Part shown: positions 25,698 to 35,223 of the stretch, piece after piece
How positions within the stretch are numbered: position 1 is the first letter of the stretch
Layout of the letters: the number at the start of each line of letters is the position of its first letter
Assembly (NCBI GenBank): GCA_024643555.1
Contig: JAHEMQ010000011.1
Location: 1-39,801 of the forward strand
Reading direction: 5' to 3'
DNA: 39,801 nt
DNA from: Crocinitomicaceae bacterium
Lineage (GTDB): Bacteria > Bacteroidota > Bacteroidia > Flavobacteriales_D > Crocinitomicaceae
Notes under the pieces: generated by a model
What the model saw: only the letters and a program-made list of their open reading frames with translations
What the model was told of the DNA's origin: nothing
Databases searched by the model: none
Made by a program: the position numbers and the translations under genes

Positions 25698-26843
25698 TTA
25701 TTCCGTTTCGAAGCTATTGTATTTTTTCTCGTAAAAGGCAATGAAGTCTTTGTCGTATTCAAACCATTTTGCGACTTGTCTCAACATCGCACGCGCATTG
25801 ACAGTTGACTTATCACGTAAAATCATTTGTTGAGCGGATAAAATAACTCCAGTGCGCAACGCTGCTTTGTCGGCATCGGTGAAGTTATCTAAAGAGGTCA
25901 TTTTCATTAAATTTGGTAGTTCCGTTTTCCAGATTAAGTTCGCAGTTTTAGCGTCCTTATTTTGAAAACGAATGGCTGCTTCAATGAATTTAATACCAAT
26001 TGGATTTTTCGTAATGGACGAATATTGCTCGACTGCATCCAACATTTCAGAAGTCACTTCAGACAATTTTTCCTTATTCGTATTGGTGTAAAGCACTGGA
26101 TATCCGTCCTCATCCTCCAGGCGATAAATGACACCGTTGTTTAGGACTTCACTTTGGAAATTATTTAACCACATTTCGTGAATCGGCATGCGAAAGATTC
26201 CATTTTCATCTTTTTCAATAGCAGTTGCAGTCGCCGTAACAGCTTCGTCAAATGGATCTTGAATCGCTGGGTCTTTGATGTCCTTGCGGTACATACCATA
26301 GAATCCTTTTGCTAGGAAAATATAAGGCGTTGGGTCATTCGCATATTTTGGTTTTACCACATAATCGGATGCGCGTTTCACCAACTTCACAAAATTACTA
26401 TCCGCATGAATTTGTGTCAATTCATCTAAGTTGTTTGTGACGGTAATGAAGTTGTCCCGATCTTCCGAAATATCGAATTCCTCTTCTTCCACTTCTCCAT
26501 TTTTCAATTTCTTTGATTTTGAATAGGTTACAGATAGAGAAACACTGTAATTTCCAACACGTTTGAATTCTACTTCAATGATGTCTGATTTTTCATCACC
26601 TTTTGTGAATGCCCAATCTTTGTCTTTTGTTCCAGAAATGGTCCAAAGTGTACTTACTTTTTTTGTTCCTGCCGGAGTAAAAATGGATTTCATCTCGATG
26701 CGATTGGTTTTGCTTCCTTCGTCATCCAACGTGATCACACGTTTAGACTCTTTTAATTGCAAGCTTGGTTGTTGCGCAACTAAGGAACTTGTCATCCATA
26801 ATAGGCTAAACAATCCAGTTAAAATCATTTTTCTAGAAAACAT
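25698..26843 (-). CDS. Unknown secreted protein with a PKD/Ig-like N-terminal domain
   Basis: 381-residue protein not recognised as a known family. A signal peptide (MFSRKMILTGLFSLLWMTSSLVAQ) is followed by a beta-rich domain (about 30-130) with a PKD-like pattern, TLWTISGTKDKDW and VGNYSVSLSVTYSKSKK, then an alpha-helical region (about 150-381) rich in repeats of helical pairs, like TPR-type (for example PTPYIFLAKGFYGMYRKD). An acidic stretch GEVEEEEFDISEDRD sits between them. It has its own terminator. No catalytic motif is apparent. It follows mutB by 55 nt on the same strand; no functional link is evident. Confidence 0.72.
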   Translation of the reverse strand: MFSRKMILTGLFSLLWMTSSLVAQQPSLQLKESKRVITLDDEGSKTNRIEMKSIFTPAGTKKVSTLWTISGTKDKDWAFTKGDEKSDIIEVEFKRVGNYSVSLSVTYSKSKKLKNGEVEEEEFDISEDRDNFITVTNNLDELTQIHADSNFVKLVKRASDYVVKPKYANDPTPYIFLAKGFYGMYRKDIKDPAIQDPFDEAVTATATAIEKDENGIFRMPIHEMWLNNFQSEVLNNGVIYRLEDEDGYPVLYTNTNKEKLSEVTSEMLDAVEQYSSITKNPIGIKFIEAAIRFQNKDAKTANLIWKTELPNLMKMTSLDNFTDADKAALRTGVILSAQQMILRDKSTVNARAMLRQVAKWFEYDKDFIAFYEKKYNSFETE

Positions 26844-26898
26844 AAGCGTTGTTTTTTTTAAGGGGCGTTTTCAATTATTGTGCCGAATTTACAAAAAA

Positions 26899-29040
26899 TT
26901 ATTCATGACTTTGAATCAGGAGTGCTAATATCTCTTGAGCCGCCTTCGCAATCTTTGTTCCAGGACCATAAATACCGAAGACACCTGCGTTAAACAAATA
27001 GTCATAATCTTGCTGCGGAATGACTCCTCCTGCGACTACCATGATGTCAGATCGATTCAATGCTTTTAGTGCTGCAATGACCTCTGGAACCAGCGTTTTA
27101 TGTCCGGCTGCGAGCGAAGAAACACCAAGTACGTGAACATCGTTTTCCACTGCTTGCTTTGCTGCTTCGGATGGTGTTTGGAACAAAGGTCCAATATCTA
27201 CGTCAAAACCGATGTCTGCAAAGGAAGTCGCAATGACTTTTGCGCCTCGGTCATGACCATCTTGACCCATTTTAGCAATCATGATTCTTGGTCGTCTTCC
27301 TTCCAATTTCGCAAAGCGCTCTACGAGTTCCTTTGCTTGAATAAAATCTTGATCTTTCATAATTTCTTTCGAGTAAACACCACTAATGGAGCGAATCACC
27401 GCTTGATAACGTCCGTAAACGCGTTCGAGTGCAGCTGAAATTTCTCCAAGTGTACATCGGGCCTGTGCAGCACGAATGGCAATTTCTAACAGGTTTCCGT
27501 TTTTTTCTTTGGCAGCAACTTCTAATTCCTTCAACAATTCAGCGACAAGATCTTCCTTTCGATTTTCTTTTAATGCGTTTAATCCTGCAATTTGAGCATC
27601 GCGTACTTTGGTATTGTCAATCTCAAGAATATCAAAGGCTTGTTTTTCTTCTGTTTGATAACGGTTGACTCCTACAATGATTTCTTGTGAAGAGTCAATG
27701 CGCGCTTGTTTCTTCGCTGCGGCTTCCTCAATGCGCATTTTTGGAATTCCTGTTTCAATGGCTTTTGCCATGCCGCCCAATTCTTCAACTTCTTGAATCA
27801 AGGTCCAGGCTTGATTCACTAACTCATTTGTCAGGGATTCAATGTAATAACTTCCTGCAGTTGGATCAATAAACGAAGTAATTCCTGTTTCTTGCTGCAG
27901 GTAAATCTGTGTGTTTCGAGCAATGCGCGCCGAAAAATCCGTTGGCAATGCAATGGCTTCATCCAAGGCATTGGTATGCAAGGACTGTGTTCCGCCAAGC
28001 GCGGCGGAAAGCGCTTCAATGCACGTACGAGCGACGTTATTAAACGGATCTTGTTCCGTCAAGGACCAACCAGAGGTTTGACAATGTGTGCGCAAGGCAA
28101 GTGACTTTTCTGATTCGGGCTGAAAAGCTTGTATCAATTTCGCCCAAAGCAAACGTCCCGCACGTAATTTTGCAATTTCCACATGGTGATTCATTCCAAT
28201 AGCCCAGAAGAAACTGAGTCGGGGAGCGAACTCATCGATTTTTAAGCCAGCATTCAAGCCTGTTCGAACGTATTCGATGCCATCTGCTAACGTATAAGCC
28301 AATTCAATCGCTGCGGTCGCTCCGGCTTCGTGCATGTGGTATCCGGAAATACTGATCGAATTGAATTTTGGCATGTTTTGCGAAGTGTACGAAAAGATAT
28401 CCGCAATGATTCGCATCGATGGAGTAGGTGGATAAATGTACGTGTTGCGTACCATAAACTCCTTTAAAATGTCGTTTTGAATGGTTCCGCTTAATTGGTC
28501 CAACCCAACTCCTTGTTCCAAAGCGCTGGCAATGTAAAACGCCATTATGGGCAAAACAGCGCCATTCATGGTCATTGACACGGACATTTCTCCCAAAGGA
28601 ATTTGATCGAATAAACGTTTCATGTCCTCAATGGAGTCAATCGCCACACCTGCTTTTCCAACATCTCCTTTCACGCGTTCATGATCGGAGTCGTATCCGC
28701 GATGTGTCGCTAAGTCAAATGCCACAGACAAACCTTTTTGTCCAGCGGCAAGATTTCTTCGGTAAAACGCATTGGACTCCTCTGCAGTAGAAAATCCAGC
28801 GTACTGACGAACGGTCCATGGTTTCGAAACATACATCGATGCATAAGGTCCGCCAAGAAAAGGCGCAAATCCCGAACGATATTTTGTATGCTGTATTTCG
28901 GAAAGATCCTGTTTCGTGTAACTTGATTTCACAGAGAATCCTTCGTTGGTCAGTTGTTCTTTCGGTGCAAGTGTTTCCGTAGAATGAGAACCACTAAAGG
29001 CCTCTATTTGGGATAAATCAATTTCTTTCATCTGATCCAT
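26899..29040 (-). CDS. mutB: Methylmalonyl-CoA mutase, large (catalytic) subunit
   Basis: Adenosylcobalamin enzyme that interconverts methylmalonyl-CoA and succinyl-CoA, in propionate and branched-chain amino acid breakdown or propionate formation. 713 residues. TIM-barrel signatures: [38 protein letters not shown], and the C-terminal cobalamin domain with [12 protein letters not shown]596 being the lower cobalt ligand. Full-length in both domains, so it is catalytically competent. Its start overlaps the mutA end by 23 nt. ATG at 29040 is used; ATG 29031 is a close alternative. Confidence 0.97.
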   Translation of the reverse strand: MDQMKEIDLSQIEAFSGSHSTETLAPKEQLTNEGFSVKSSYTKQDLSEIQHTKYRSGFAPFLGGPYASMYVSKPWTVRQYAGFSTAEESNAFYRRNLAAGQKGLSVAFDLATHRGYDSDHERVKGDVGKAGVAIDSIEDMKRLFDQIPLGEMSVSMTMNGAVLPIMAFYIASALEQGVGLDQLSGTIQNDILKEFMVRNTYIYPPTPSMRIIADIFSYTSQNMPKFNSISISGYHMHEAGATAAIELAYTLADGIEYVRTGLNAGLKIDEFAPRLSFFWAIGMNHHVEIAKLRAGRLLWAKLIQAFQPESEKSLALRTHCQTSGWSLTEQDPFNNVARTCIEALSAALGGTQSLHTNALDEAIALPTDFSARIARNTQIYLQQETGITSFIDPTAGSYYIESLTNELVNQAWTLIQEVEELGGMAKAIETGIPKMRIEEAAAKKQARIDSSQEIIVGVNRYQTEEKQAFDILEIDNTKVRDAQIAGLNALKENRKEDLVAELLKELEVAAKEKNGNLLEIAIRAAQARCTLGEISAALERVYGRYQAVIRSISGVYSKEIMKDQDFIQAKELVERFAKLEGRRPRIMIAKMGQDGHDRGAKVIATSFADIGFDVDIGPLFQTPSEAAKQAVENDVHVLGVSSLAAGHKTLVPEVIAALKALNRSDIMVVAGGVIPQQDYDYLFNAGVFGIYGPGTKIAKAAQEILALLIQSHE

Positions 29041-30250
29041 TTAGTTCAAAATTCATAAAGTTCATTCCCATATAAGTTGGTAAGGTAGACCAATTTTTAA
29101 CCTTGCTTTTATCTGAATTCAGATAGGCATTTATTCCGATGAATGATCTCGTTCCATTTTTGAATGCTTCCAACTGCTTGTTTCTACTTTGTAGAACGCT
29201 TGCCATGATCTGTTCGTCCGCTTCCTCCTTTGTTAGTTGACTGCATGATTGAACGCGAGACCACGTTTTTTCGATGAATTGAATGCTCAAAGCTTCCACC
29301 ATGTGACTTCCTTTCATGGGGTCATGTACCCAATCGAAATGGGCTTCTTCCAACAGTAAATTGGAAATGTTTAAGGACATTCGCAAAGAAAAGTCCTCTT
29401 TTCCTTCCACTGAAAATTCATCCCAAGGATGAATCGCTATTCCGTGAACACCACCGGCATAAGCAGACATCGCTTCGGTTGTTAGTCGTAATAAATTGGT
29501 GTAGGGATCCTTCAAGGATTTATTGGTCCAGCCAAGCTCAGCGATCAAGCGATACGCAGATGCTTTTTGGTGAATGTTATCCAGTTTTTGAATCAAATAA
29601 TGTAAGGCTCGAACTTTTGCAATTTGAACAAAATAATTGGCGCCAATACCAATACTGAATGTAACTTCAGAAGATCCGCCAGTACTTAAATGACGGTGAT
29701 ATTGAAGCAAGATGGCTGTCAATTCTGTGATGCTATTCCCACCAATCTGTTGGATGGAAAAACCATCGAAAAAAGGACGCGTTCCTTCCAGTTGAAGTCC
29801 AAGTTGCTGATCTACTAGTACGTGTATTTGGTTGATTTCAGATTCACTTAGTTGTGTGCGTAGCTGAATCCATTCTGCTTCATTTCTAACCTGTATTTCG
29901 ACTTGGATATAGGAAAGTTCTACTTGTTCCAAAATGCGTTTCCAGTTCGTATTTTCCTTTTTACTTTGGATGAACAAGGCATTCGCTCCGGACATCAAAG
30001 CAAGTAAAATGCGTCGATTGCTTTCTGCTTCATCGTGAACATATTCGAAGTGAATCGTATCTAAGGTAAGTTCGCGGGCTATTTGTTGAAATTCAATCGG
30101 TTGAGTTGGAATATCAGTAATCAAAAGATTCAAATCCTCGATGGGATCCTCGAACCTCATTCGGTCAGCATGTTCGCGCAGTTCTTTTTGAATTTTTAGC
30201 ACCCAATCTTCTTGGGAAACGGCTTCAAAAGGGTAAGTTATATTGGCCAT
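29018..30250 (-). CDS. mutA: Methylmalonyl-CoA mutase, small subunit
   Basis: Non-catalytic partner of MutB; 410 residues from ATG 30250. It resembles the barrel domain ([22 protein letters not shown], shown in part, [21 protein letters not shown] and [13 protein letters not shown]) but ends at residue 410 without the cobalamin domain and lacks the DxHxxG motif, as expected for the small subunit of a heterodimeric enzyme. Starts at 30277 (TTG) and 30268 (ATG) are possible; 30277 lies inside the -7-like box TATATTTG, so a later start is preferred. N-terminus [19 protein letters not shown] matches the usual short N-terminus. Confidence 0.94.
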   Translation of the reverse strand: MANITYPFEAVSQEDWVLKIQKELREHADRMRFEDPIEDLNLLITDIPTQPIEFQQIARELTLDTIHFEYVHDEAESNRRILLALMSGANALFIQSKKENTNWKRILEQVELSYIQVEIQVRNEAEWIQLRTQLSESEINQIHVLVDQQLGLQLEGTRPFFDGFSIQQIGGNSITELTAILLQYHRHLSTGGSSEVTFSIGIGANYFVQIAKVRALHYLIQKLDNIHQKASAYRLIAELGWTNKSLKDPYTNLLRLTTEAMSAYAGGVHGIAIHPWDEFSVEGKEDFSLRMSLNISNLLLEEAHFDWVHDPMKGSHMVEALSIQFIEKTWSRVQSCSQLTKEEADEQIMASVLQSRNKQLEAFKNGTRSFIGINAYLNSDKSKVKNWSTLPTYMGMNFMNFELNGSDERN

Positions 30251-30274
30251 GTAGGACAGTGATTTCATTTTTTT

Positions 30275-30282
30275 CAAATATA
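30275..30282 (-). promoter_or_regulatory. -7 promoter element upstream of mutAB
   Basis: TATATTTG on the minus strand matches TAnnTTTG. No TTG is found at the 19-21 nt spacing upstream, so the -33 element is weak. Transcription would start near 30270, just before the ATG at 30268 and 20 nt before the preferred ATG at 30250. Confidence 0.4.
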
Positions 30283-30381
30283 CACAGAAGTTTGAATGGG
30301 AATGATCTTAAACGATTAGAATCGATAAGTTATAGGCTATTTCGTTTGAAAAATGTACATTAGTTCCTAGATTTTTTTTCG

Positions 30382-31194
30382 GTGAAACACATTTTAAGCT
30401 TCTTTCTTCTTTGTTGTTCCCTCCAATGCTGGAGTCAAGTATATGTGTCCAATAGCGCACGTAGCTTGTCCATGTCGAACGCAAGCGTTGCGCTCAACGA
30501 TGTCTGGGCACATGTGAATAATCCTGCGGCTTTGGTCGGTTTGAAAAAGCAGAGCATTGGAATCTCCTACCAAAATCGTTTCGGCGTTAAAGAAATGCAG
30601 TCCCAAGGATTGGTTTATGCACTTCCTTTTAAGCGCATGGTTTTTTCCGTTGGTAGTCAATGGTATGGCTATCAACAATTTCGTTCGTTGAAAAATGGAC
30701 TAGGAATGGCCATGGCACTTTCTGATAAAGTTTCTCTCGGTGTGCAATTAAATCACCATTCGATTCGCTTCAATGAAAATTATGGTGCTTCATCCGCTTT
30801 GACAGGAGAAGTAGGTCTGCTCGTTCAGTTTTCAGAGCGCATACGCTTTGGCTGTAGTGTGTTCAATGTCGGACGATCCAAAATCTCATCGAATTCGAAT
30901 GAACGATTAAGTACCTTGTTGCGAATGGGGCTGCAATACGTTATTTCCGATCAACTTTTTGTGGTTTCTGAATTGGAGAAAAATGTACTGAATCCACTTT
31001 CATTTAAATGCGGGGCTGAATATAAGCCAGCTCGTTACATTGTTTTTCGCGGTGGATTTTCTACGGCGCCTATTTCTTTTTCCTTTGGAGTGGGAACTAC
31101 CTTCAAAAATCGCTTTCAATTGAATCTCGGCACAGCGTATCATCAAGTTTTGGGATGGAGTCCACACCTTAGTTTTCAAGTTGATTTGAACTAA
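30382..31194 (+). CDS. PorV/UPF0164-like outer-membrane barrel protein
   Basis: 270-residue predicted outer-membrane protein. Start is GTG at 30382, giving a clean signal peptide (VKHILSFFLLCCSLQCWSQ). Mature start SARSLSMSNASVALNDVW, followed by NNPAAL, is the N-terminal pattern of the PorV/UPF0164 group of barrels. Amphipathic strands then run to the C-terminal LSFQVDLN. It precedes the HhH-barrel gene by one base, so the two are surely co-translated. It is shorter than PorV itself (about 380 residues), so assignment to the T9SS is not claimed. Confidence 0.75.
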   Translation: MKHILSFFLLCCSLQCWSQVYVSNSARSLSMSNASVALNDVWAHVNNPAALVGLKKQSIGISYQNRFGVKEMQSQGLVYALPFKRMVFSVGSQWYGYQQFRSLKNGLGMAMALSDKVSLGVQLNHHSIRFNENYGASSALTGEVGLLVQFSERIRFGCSVFNVGRSKISSNSNERLSTLLRMGLQYVISDQLFVVSELEKNVLNPLSFKCGAEYKPARYIVFRGGFSTAPISFSFGVGTTFKNRFQLNLGTAYHQVLGWSPHLSFQVDLN

Positions 31195-31195
31195 C

Positions 31196-33277
31196 ATGAA
31201 ATGTCCTTTTCTTTTACTGATTTTGGTGCTTTCCTTTCGCATTTTCGCTCAGGATCGAGGAGAAATCATTCAGCAGCGCATTGAGTTTATTTCGGAACAG
31301 GTGCAGTCTGAGAACATGGACTTGACTAATGTCATTGAGCAATTAAATTATTACTTCGATCATCCCATCAATTTAAATCTGACTAATGGTGAAGAACTAG
31401 AAGAGTTGTATTTATTGACAGGCGTTCAAATCAATGATGTACTGCTTCATCGCAAAGCTTTCGGGAAATTTATTTCCATTTACGAATTACAAAGTTTAAC
31501 GTATTGGGATTTGCAAACCATTCAATTAGTATTGCCATTTATTCGGGTGGATGACCGCTTGGATCAGTTGCATATTACATGGAAAGAAGCCATGAAACAA
31601 GGTAAGTTTGAAACCTACCTGCGCTATCAACCCATGATTGAAAAAAAGGCTGGATACGCGGAAGTGAGCGATTCAATTCGGAAAGCGTCAAACAAGTTCT
31701 ATTATGGAAATGGCGATCGCTATTATGCGCGTTTTAGGTATACCTACAAAACAAATATTTCCATTGGAATGACAGCTGAAAAGGATGCTGGAGAACAGTT
31801 CTTTCGTGGGACACAGAAACAAGGATTTGATTTTTATTCCGCTCATGCTTTTTTTAAAGGTGGAAAGTACTTGAAGTCAGCCGTCATTGGTGATTACCAG
31901 ATTCAAGTTGGACAAGGATTAAACGTTTGGTCCAGTTATGCGTTCGGTAAAACGGCAGACTTAACCACGATGAAACGAACAGCGATTCCAATCCGAGCTT
32001 ACACTTCTGTCGATGAGTCTCGTTTTCTACGCGGTGCAGCGGCAGACTTTGGTTATCGAAATTGGTCTATGCTCTTGTTTGCTTCTCAAAAGAAAATGGA
32101 CGCCGCTACTATAGCCGATTCAAGCTACGATGATTTGGAATATGTTTCCACCATCGATTTAACGGGATTACATCGAACAACGAGTGAAATTGCGAAGAAA
32201 AATGGAATCACAGAAGGAATCGTTGGTGCAAATATTCGCTACGCATTTGGTGCATTTCGATGGGGTGCGGCATACGTGTATCAAGGTTATGACAAACCCT
32301 TTCAAAAAGCAATTCAGTATTACAATCAATTTGATTTCCGCGGAACATCATTCAGATCGCTTAGTTCGGATTATAGCTACGTTTTCCGAAACATCAATGT
32401 CTTTGGTGAAGTTTCCAAGGTGTTTCGACCTGACCTAGACCCTCAACATGGTTGGGCGATGGTGCATGCAGCGATGATGTCTTTGGATCCACGTTTTAGT
32501 GCTGGAATCCTCTATCGAAATTATCAAAAGGACTATCAAACCTTGTATAATGCTGGATTCTCAGAAGGAAGTAATACGCAAAATGAACAAGGAACCTACG
32601 CCGCAATCAAATGGAAGTTAGCTTCGGCTTGGTCGATCAATGCCTATGTGGATTTATTCAAATTCCCGTGGTTGAAATATGGGGTCGATGCACCTTCCTT
32701 TGGACATGAATTATTGATTCAACCTGTGTATAAACCCTCCAAGACCTTTGAAATCTATGGTCGATTTCGTCAACAATTGCGTCAGAAAAATAGTCGTGAT
32801 TCCGATGGGACAGTGACGGAAATTGAAGATGTGGTTCAGCGAAATTACCGCCTGAACATGTCTTGCGTGCTGAATGAATTTGTTTCCTTGAAGACTCGCC
32901 TAGAATACGTGACCATTCATCGCGCTAGCAATACGCCGGAGAAAGGAATGTTGTTCTCGCAGGATCTCATCTTCAAACCAAAAAGTAGCCCATTTGATTT
33001 GTCGCTCCGTTTTGCCTTGTTCGATACAGATAGCTATGATTCAAGAATTTATACCTTCGAAAGTAATGCGTTATATGTTTTCGCCGTTCCTGCCTATTAT
33101 TACCAAGGAAGTCGGGCCTATGTGTTGTTGCGCTACAGTTTTTGGCATTCTTGTGATTTATGGGTCAAATATGGCGTCTTTTTATACGAAAATCGGAACT
33201 CAATCAGCTCTGGTTCAGAACAAATCATGGGAAGTCGAAAGTCTGATTTGCTTATCCAGCTTAGGATTTCACTTTAA
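31196..33277 (+). CDS. Helix-hairpin-helix protein fused to a large outer-membrane beta-barrel
   Basis: 693-residue protein. Signal peptide (MKCPFLLLILVLSFRIFAQ), then a ComEA-like helix-hairpin-helix region at about residues 40-125: the pattern INLNLTNGEELEEL, LLTGVQINDVLLHRKAFGKF and SIYELQSLTYWDL. The remaining ~560 residues alternate as barrel strands (YYARFRYTYKTNISIGM, DFYSAHAFFKGGKYLKSAVI, GQGLNVWSSYAFG) ending in SDLLIQLRISL. This architecture is widespread in Bacteroidota but, as far as I recall, unassigned. The HhH fold often binds nucleic acid backbones, so extracellular or periplasmic DNA contact is possible (inference). Coupled to the PorV-like gene. Confidence 0.85.
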   Translation: MKCPFLLLILVLSFRIFAQDRGEIIQQRIEFISEQVQSENMDLTNVIEQLNYYFDHPINLNLTNGEELEELYLLTGVQINDVLLHRKAFGKFISIYELQSLTYWDLQTIQLVLPFIRVDDRLDQLHITWKEAMKQGKFETYLRYQPMIEKKAGYAEVSDSIRKASNKFYYGNGDRYYARFRYTYKTNISIGMTAEKDAGEQFFRGTQKQGFDFYSAHAFFKGGKYLKSAVIGDYQIQVGQGLNVWSSYAFGKTADLTTMKRTAIPIRAYTSVDESRFLRGAAADFGYRNWSMLLFASQKKMDAATIADSSYDDLEYVSTIDLTGLHRTTSEIAKKNGITEGIVGANIRYAFGAFRWGAAYVYQGYDKPFQKAIQYYNQFDFRGTSFRSLSSDYSYVFRNINVFGEVSKVFRPDLDPQHGWAMVHAAMMSLDPRFSAGILYRNYQKDYQTLYNAGFSEGSNTQNEQGTYAAIKWKLASAWSINAYVDLFKFPWLKYGVDAPSFGHELLIQPVYKPSKTFEIYGRFRQQLRQKNSRDSDGTVTEIEDVVQRNYRLNMSCVLNEFVSLKTRLEYVTIHRASNTPEKGMLFSQDLIFKPKSSPFDLSLRFALFDTDSYDSRIYTFESNALYVFAVPAYYYQGSRAYVLLRYSFWHSCDLWVKYGVFLYENRNSISSGSEQIMGSRKSDLLIQLRISL

Positions 33278-33336
33278 TTGAAATTTTTTTTCAAAAAAAG
33301 TGATACATTTTGAATAATTCGACGTTATCCCACTAA

Positions 33337-33356
33337 GCGGGGACTGCAAGCCTCGC
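33337..33356 (+). promoter_or_regulatory. GC-rich hairpin in the leader of the sigma factor gene
   Basis: GCGGGG (33337-33342) can pair with CCTCGC (33351-33356), one G-T pair, around an 8-nt loop. It lies in the 117-nt gap between the HhH-barrel gene and the sigma gene, which is otherwise AT-rich. No T-run follows, so a terminator is unlikely; a leader structure is possible. An AT-only inverted repeat (TTGAAA/TTTCAA, 33278-33294) marks the beginning of the gap. Nothing else is seen there. Confidence 0.3.
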
Positions 33357-33394
33357 GATCTCCAAAAATCAAACTAGAACTAAAACCAATTCTT

Positions 33395-33967
33395 ATGGCT
33401 GTCAACTTGGCTTACCATCAGAGTGCATTTCGTCTGGATGAGGAAATGAAACTCGTTGAACGTGCGAAAGAACACCCGCGTTATTTTGCTCCTTTGTACG
33501 AACGCTATCACGAAGCAATTTTTCGCTATGTGTTCAAACGCGTGGATGAAATTGAAATCGCTTATGACATCACTTCTTGTGTGTTCATGAAAGCAATGGG
33601 AAGTATCCAAAAGTATGAGAATAGGGGAGTCCCGTTTTCTTCTTGGTTATTTCGCATTGCGAAGAGCGAGTTATATCAATCTTTCCGCGATAAAAAAGCG
33701 CAACGAACTGTGAGCATCGATTCTGTGACTTTGAAACAAGTGATGGACGATTTCACGGATGACAACAGTGAGGAAAACCGTGCAAAATTATTATTAGCCT
33801 TGGGAAAATTGAAAGAAGCTCAACTTCAATTAATCGAAATGCGTTTTTTTGAAAAACGTTCTTTCCGTGAGATTGGCGATATTGTAGGACTTTCTGAGAA
33901 CAATGCCAAGGTGAAAACCTTCCGCGCTTTATTGAAATTGAAAGAATTATTTTACCAAAAAGAATAG
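33395..33967 (+). CDS. RNA polymerase sigma-70 family (ECF-type) sigma factor
   Basis: 190-residue alternative sigma factor. Region 2 is at about 27-95 (FAPLYERYHEAIFRYVFKRV, AYDITSCVFMKAM, PFSSWLFRIAKSEL), the part that binds core and the -10 element. Region 4 at about 133-185 has the helix-turn-helix FFEKRSFREIGDIVGLSENN then AKVKTFRALLKL. Region 3 is lacking, as in ECF factors. The ATG at 33395 is used. A 53-residue membrane protein follows 2 nt after its stop, a possible regulator. Target genes cannot be told from the window. Confidence 0.93.
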   Translation: MAVNLAYHQSAFRLDEEMKLVERAKEHPRYFAPLYERYHEAIFRYVFKRVDEIEIAYDITSCVFMKAMGSIQKYENRGVPFSSWLFRIAKSELYQSFRDKKAQRTVSIDSVTLKQVMDDFTDDNSEENRAKLLLALGKLKEAQLQLIEMRFFEKRSFREIGDIVGLSENNAKVKTFRALLKLKELFYQKE

Positions 33968-33969
33968 CT

Positions 33970-34131
33970 ATGATAAAAATGCTACTGGATCGGGAAGAGC
34001 CTAGCTCCGAACAAATTCGCCAACGAATGGATTTTGAATCCATTTACGGAGGAGTGAAGTATCAAAAATGGATCATGAATCCTTGGGTTTATGTCCTCGG
34101 AGGTGTTTTCACACTGCTGATTTGCATCTAA
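33970..34131 (+). CDS. Small single-pass membrane protein next to the sigma factor
   Basis: 53-residue ORF read directly from the sequence: MIKMLLDREEPSSEQIRQRM, then DFESIYGGVKYQKWIMN and a C-terminal hydrophobic helix PWVYVLGGVFTLLICI. It begins 2 nt after the sigma factor stop and shares its strand. A soluble N-terminus of about 37 residues joined to one transmembrane helix fits a small anti-sigma or membrane-tethering partner, but no family is recognised. Codon use resembles the neighbours, supporting that it is real. It ends 48 nt before pyrD. Confidence 0.7.
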   Translation: MIKMLLDREEPSSEQIRQRMDFESIYGGVKYQKWIMNPWVYVLGGVFTLLICI

Positions 34132-34179
34132 ACTTTGGTACTTTCCATACGAAGTAGAAATTAGTTTTTACCTTTGTAT

Positions 34180-35223
34180 ATGTACCAGTTGTTTCGTTCT
34201 ATTTTATTCCGTTTTGATGCGGAAAAAGTTCACTATTTTGTAGTTGGACTGCTTAAATTAATTGTAAAATTCCCTCCGTCTAAGTGGTTGTTTCGATCCA
34301 TGTATCACATAAAGCACCCTTCACTTGAACGCGAATTTATTGGCTTGAAATTCCCTAATCCAGTTGGATTGGCCGCTGGATTTGATAAAAATGCCAAGTA
34401 TTTCAATGAATTGGAAAGTTGTGGTTTTGGATTCATTGAAATCGGAACCGTTACTCCCTTGGCTCAACCCGGAAATGAGCTCCCGCGCTTGTTTCGTTTG
34501 AAAAAAGACGAGGCAATTTTGAACCGCATGGGATTCAATAACGATGGCGTTGAAGAAGCTTTGAAGCATTTAAAAGCTAGAAAAATTCACCAGCTCATTA
34601 TCGGTGGAAACATTGGAAAGAACAAATGGACACCCAACGAAGAAGCGTTGAACGATTACCTCATTTGTTTTGATGCCTTGTTCGAAGAGGTCGATTATTT
34701 CGTTGTCAACGTTTCTTCTCCAAATACCCCGAACCTGCGCGCTTTGCAGGAAAAAGAACCCTTGATGGAATTGCTGTCCACCTTGCAGCAAAAAAACGAA
34801 ACGAAAGCGACTCCCAAACCGATTTTATTGAAAATTGCACCAGATTTGACGAACGAGCAATTGGATGAAATCATTGAGATTGTTCAAGAAACAAAAATTG
34901 CTGGACTCATTGCAACAAATACGACCATTAGTCGAGATGGATTGATCACGCCAAGTTCTGAAGTCGAGGCTTTAGGCGCTGGTGGTGTTTCTGGTAAACC
35001 TCTAACGCAACGTTCCACAGAAGTCATTCGCTACATTCATACAAAATCAAATGGAAGCATTCCGATGATTGCGGTAGGTGGAATTCACTCGGCAAAGGAT
35101 GCCTTGGAGAAATTGGATGCAGGAGCGACTTTGGTTCAATTGTACTCCGGCTTCATTTTCGAAGGACCTGGATTGATTAAGGAAATCAACCAAGCACTGA
35201 TCAAAAAAGCACAACATGTCTGA
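34180..35223 (+). CDS. pyrD: Quinone-dependent dihydroorotate dehydrogenase (class 2)
   Basis: FMN enzyme of pyrimidine synthesis that passes electrons to quinone at the membrane. 347 residues from ATG 34180 (the longer frame needs TTG 34174). N-terminal amphipathic helices (about 1-35) are the class 2 membrane-binding part. Core motifs: [53 protein letters not shown] with the catalytic serine, ATNTTISR and [10 protein letters not shown]. The stop overlaps the start of the HMG-CoA lyase-like gene by 8 nt. Confidence 0.97.
   Translation: MYQLFRSILFRFDAEKVHYFVVGLLKLIVKFPPSKWLFRSMYHIKHPSLEREFIGLKFPNPVGLAAGFDKNAKYFNELESCGFGFIEIGTVTPLAQPGNELPRLFRLKKDEAILNRMGFNNDGVEEALKHLKARKIHQLIIGGNIGKNKWTPNEEALNDYLICFDALFEEVDYFVVNVSSPNTPNLRALQEKEPLMELLSTLQQKNETKATPKPILLKIAPDLTNEQLDEIIEIVQETKIAGLIATNTTISRDGLITPSSEVEALGAGGVSGKPLTQRSTEVIRYIHTKSNGSIPMIAVGGIHSAKDALEKLDAGATLVQLYSGFIFEGPGLIKEINQALIKKAQHV

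Noticed and set aside
33278-33294. TTGAAA/TTTCAA repeat after the HhH-barrel gene as a terminator
   Set aside because: The stem is almost all A-T and is followed by A residues, not T, on the plus strand.
34169-34176. TACCTTTG as the pyrD promoter
   Set aside because: The predicted start would fall on or after the ATG at 34180 and no TTG is found upstream; kept only as part of the leaderless observation.
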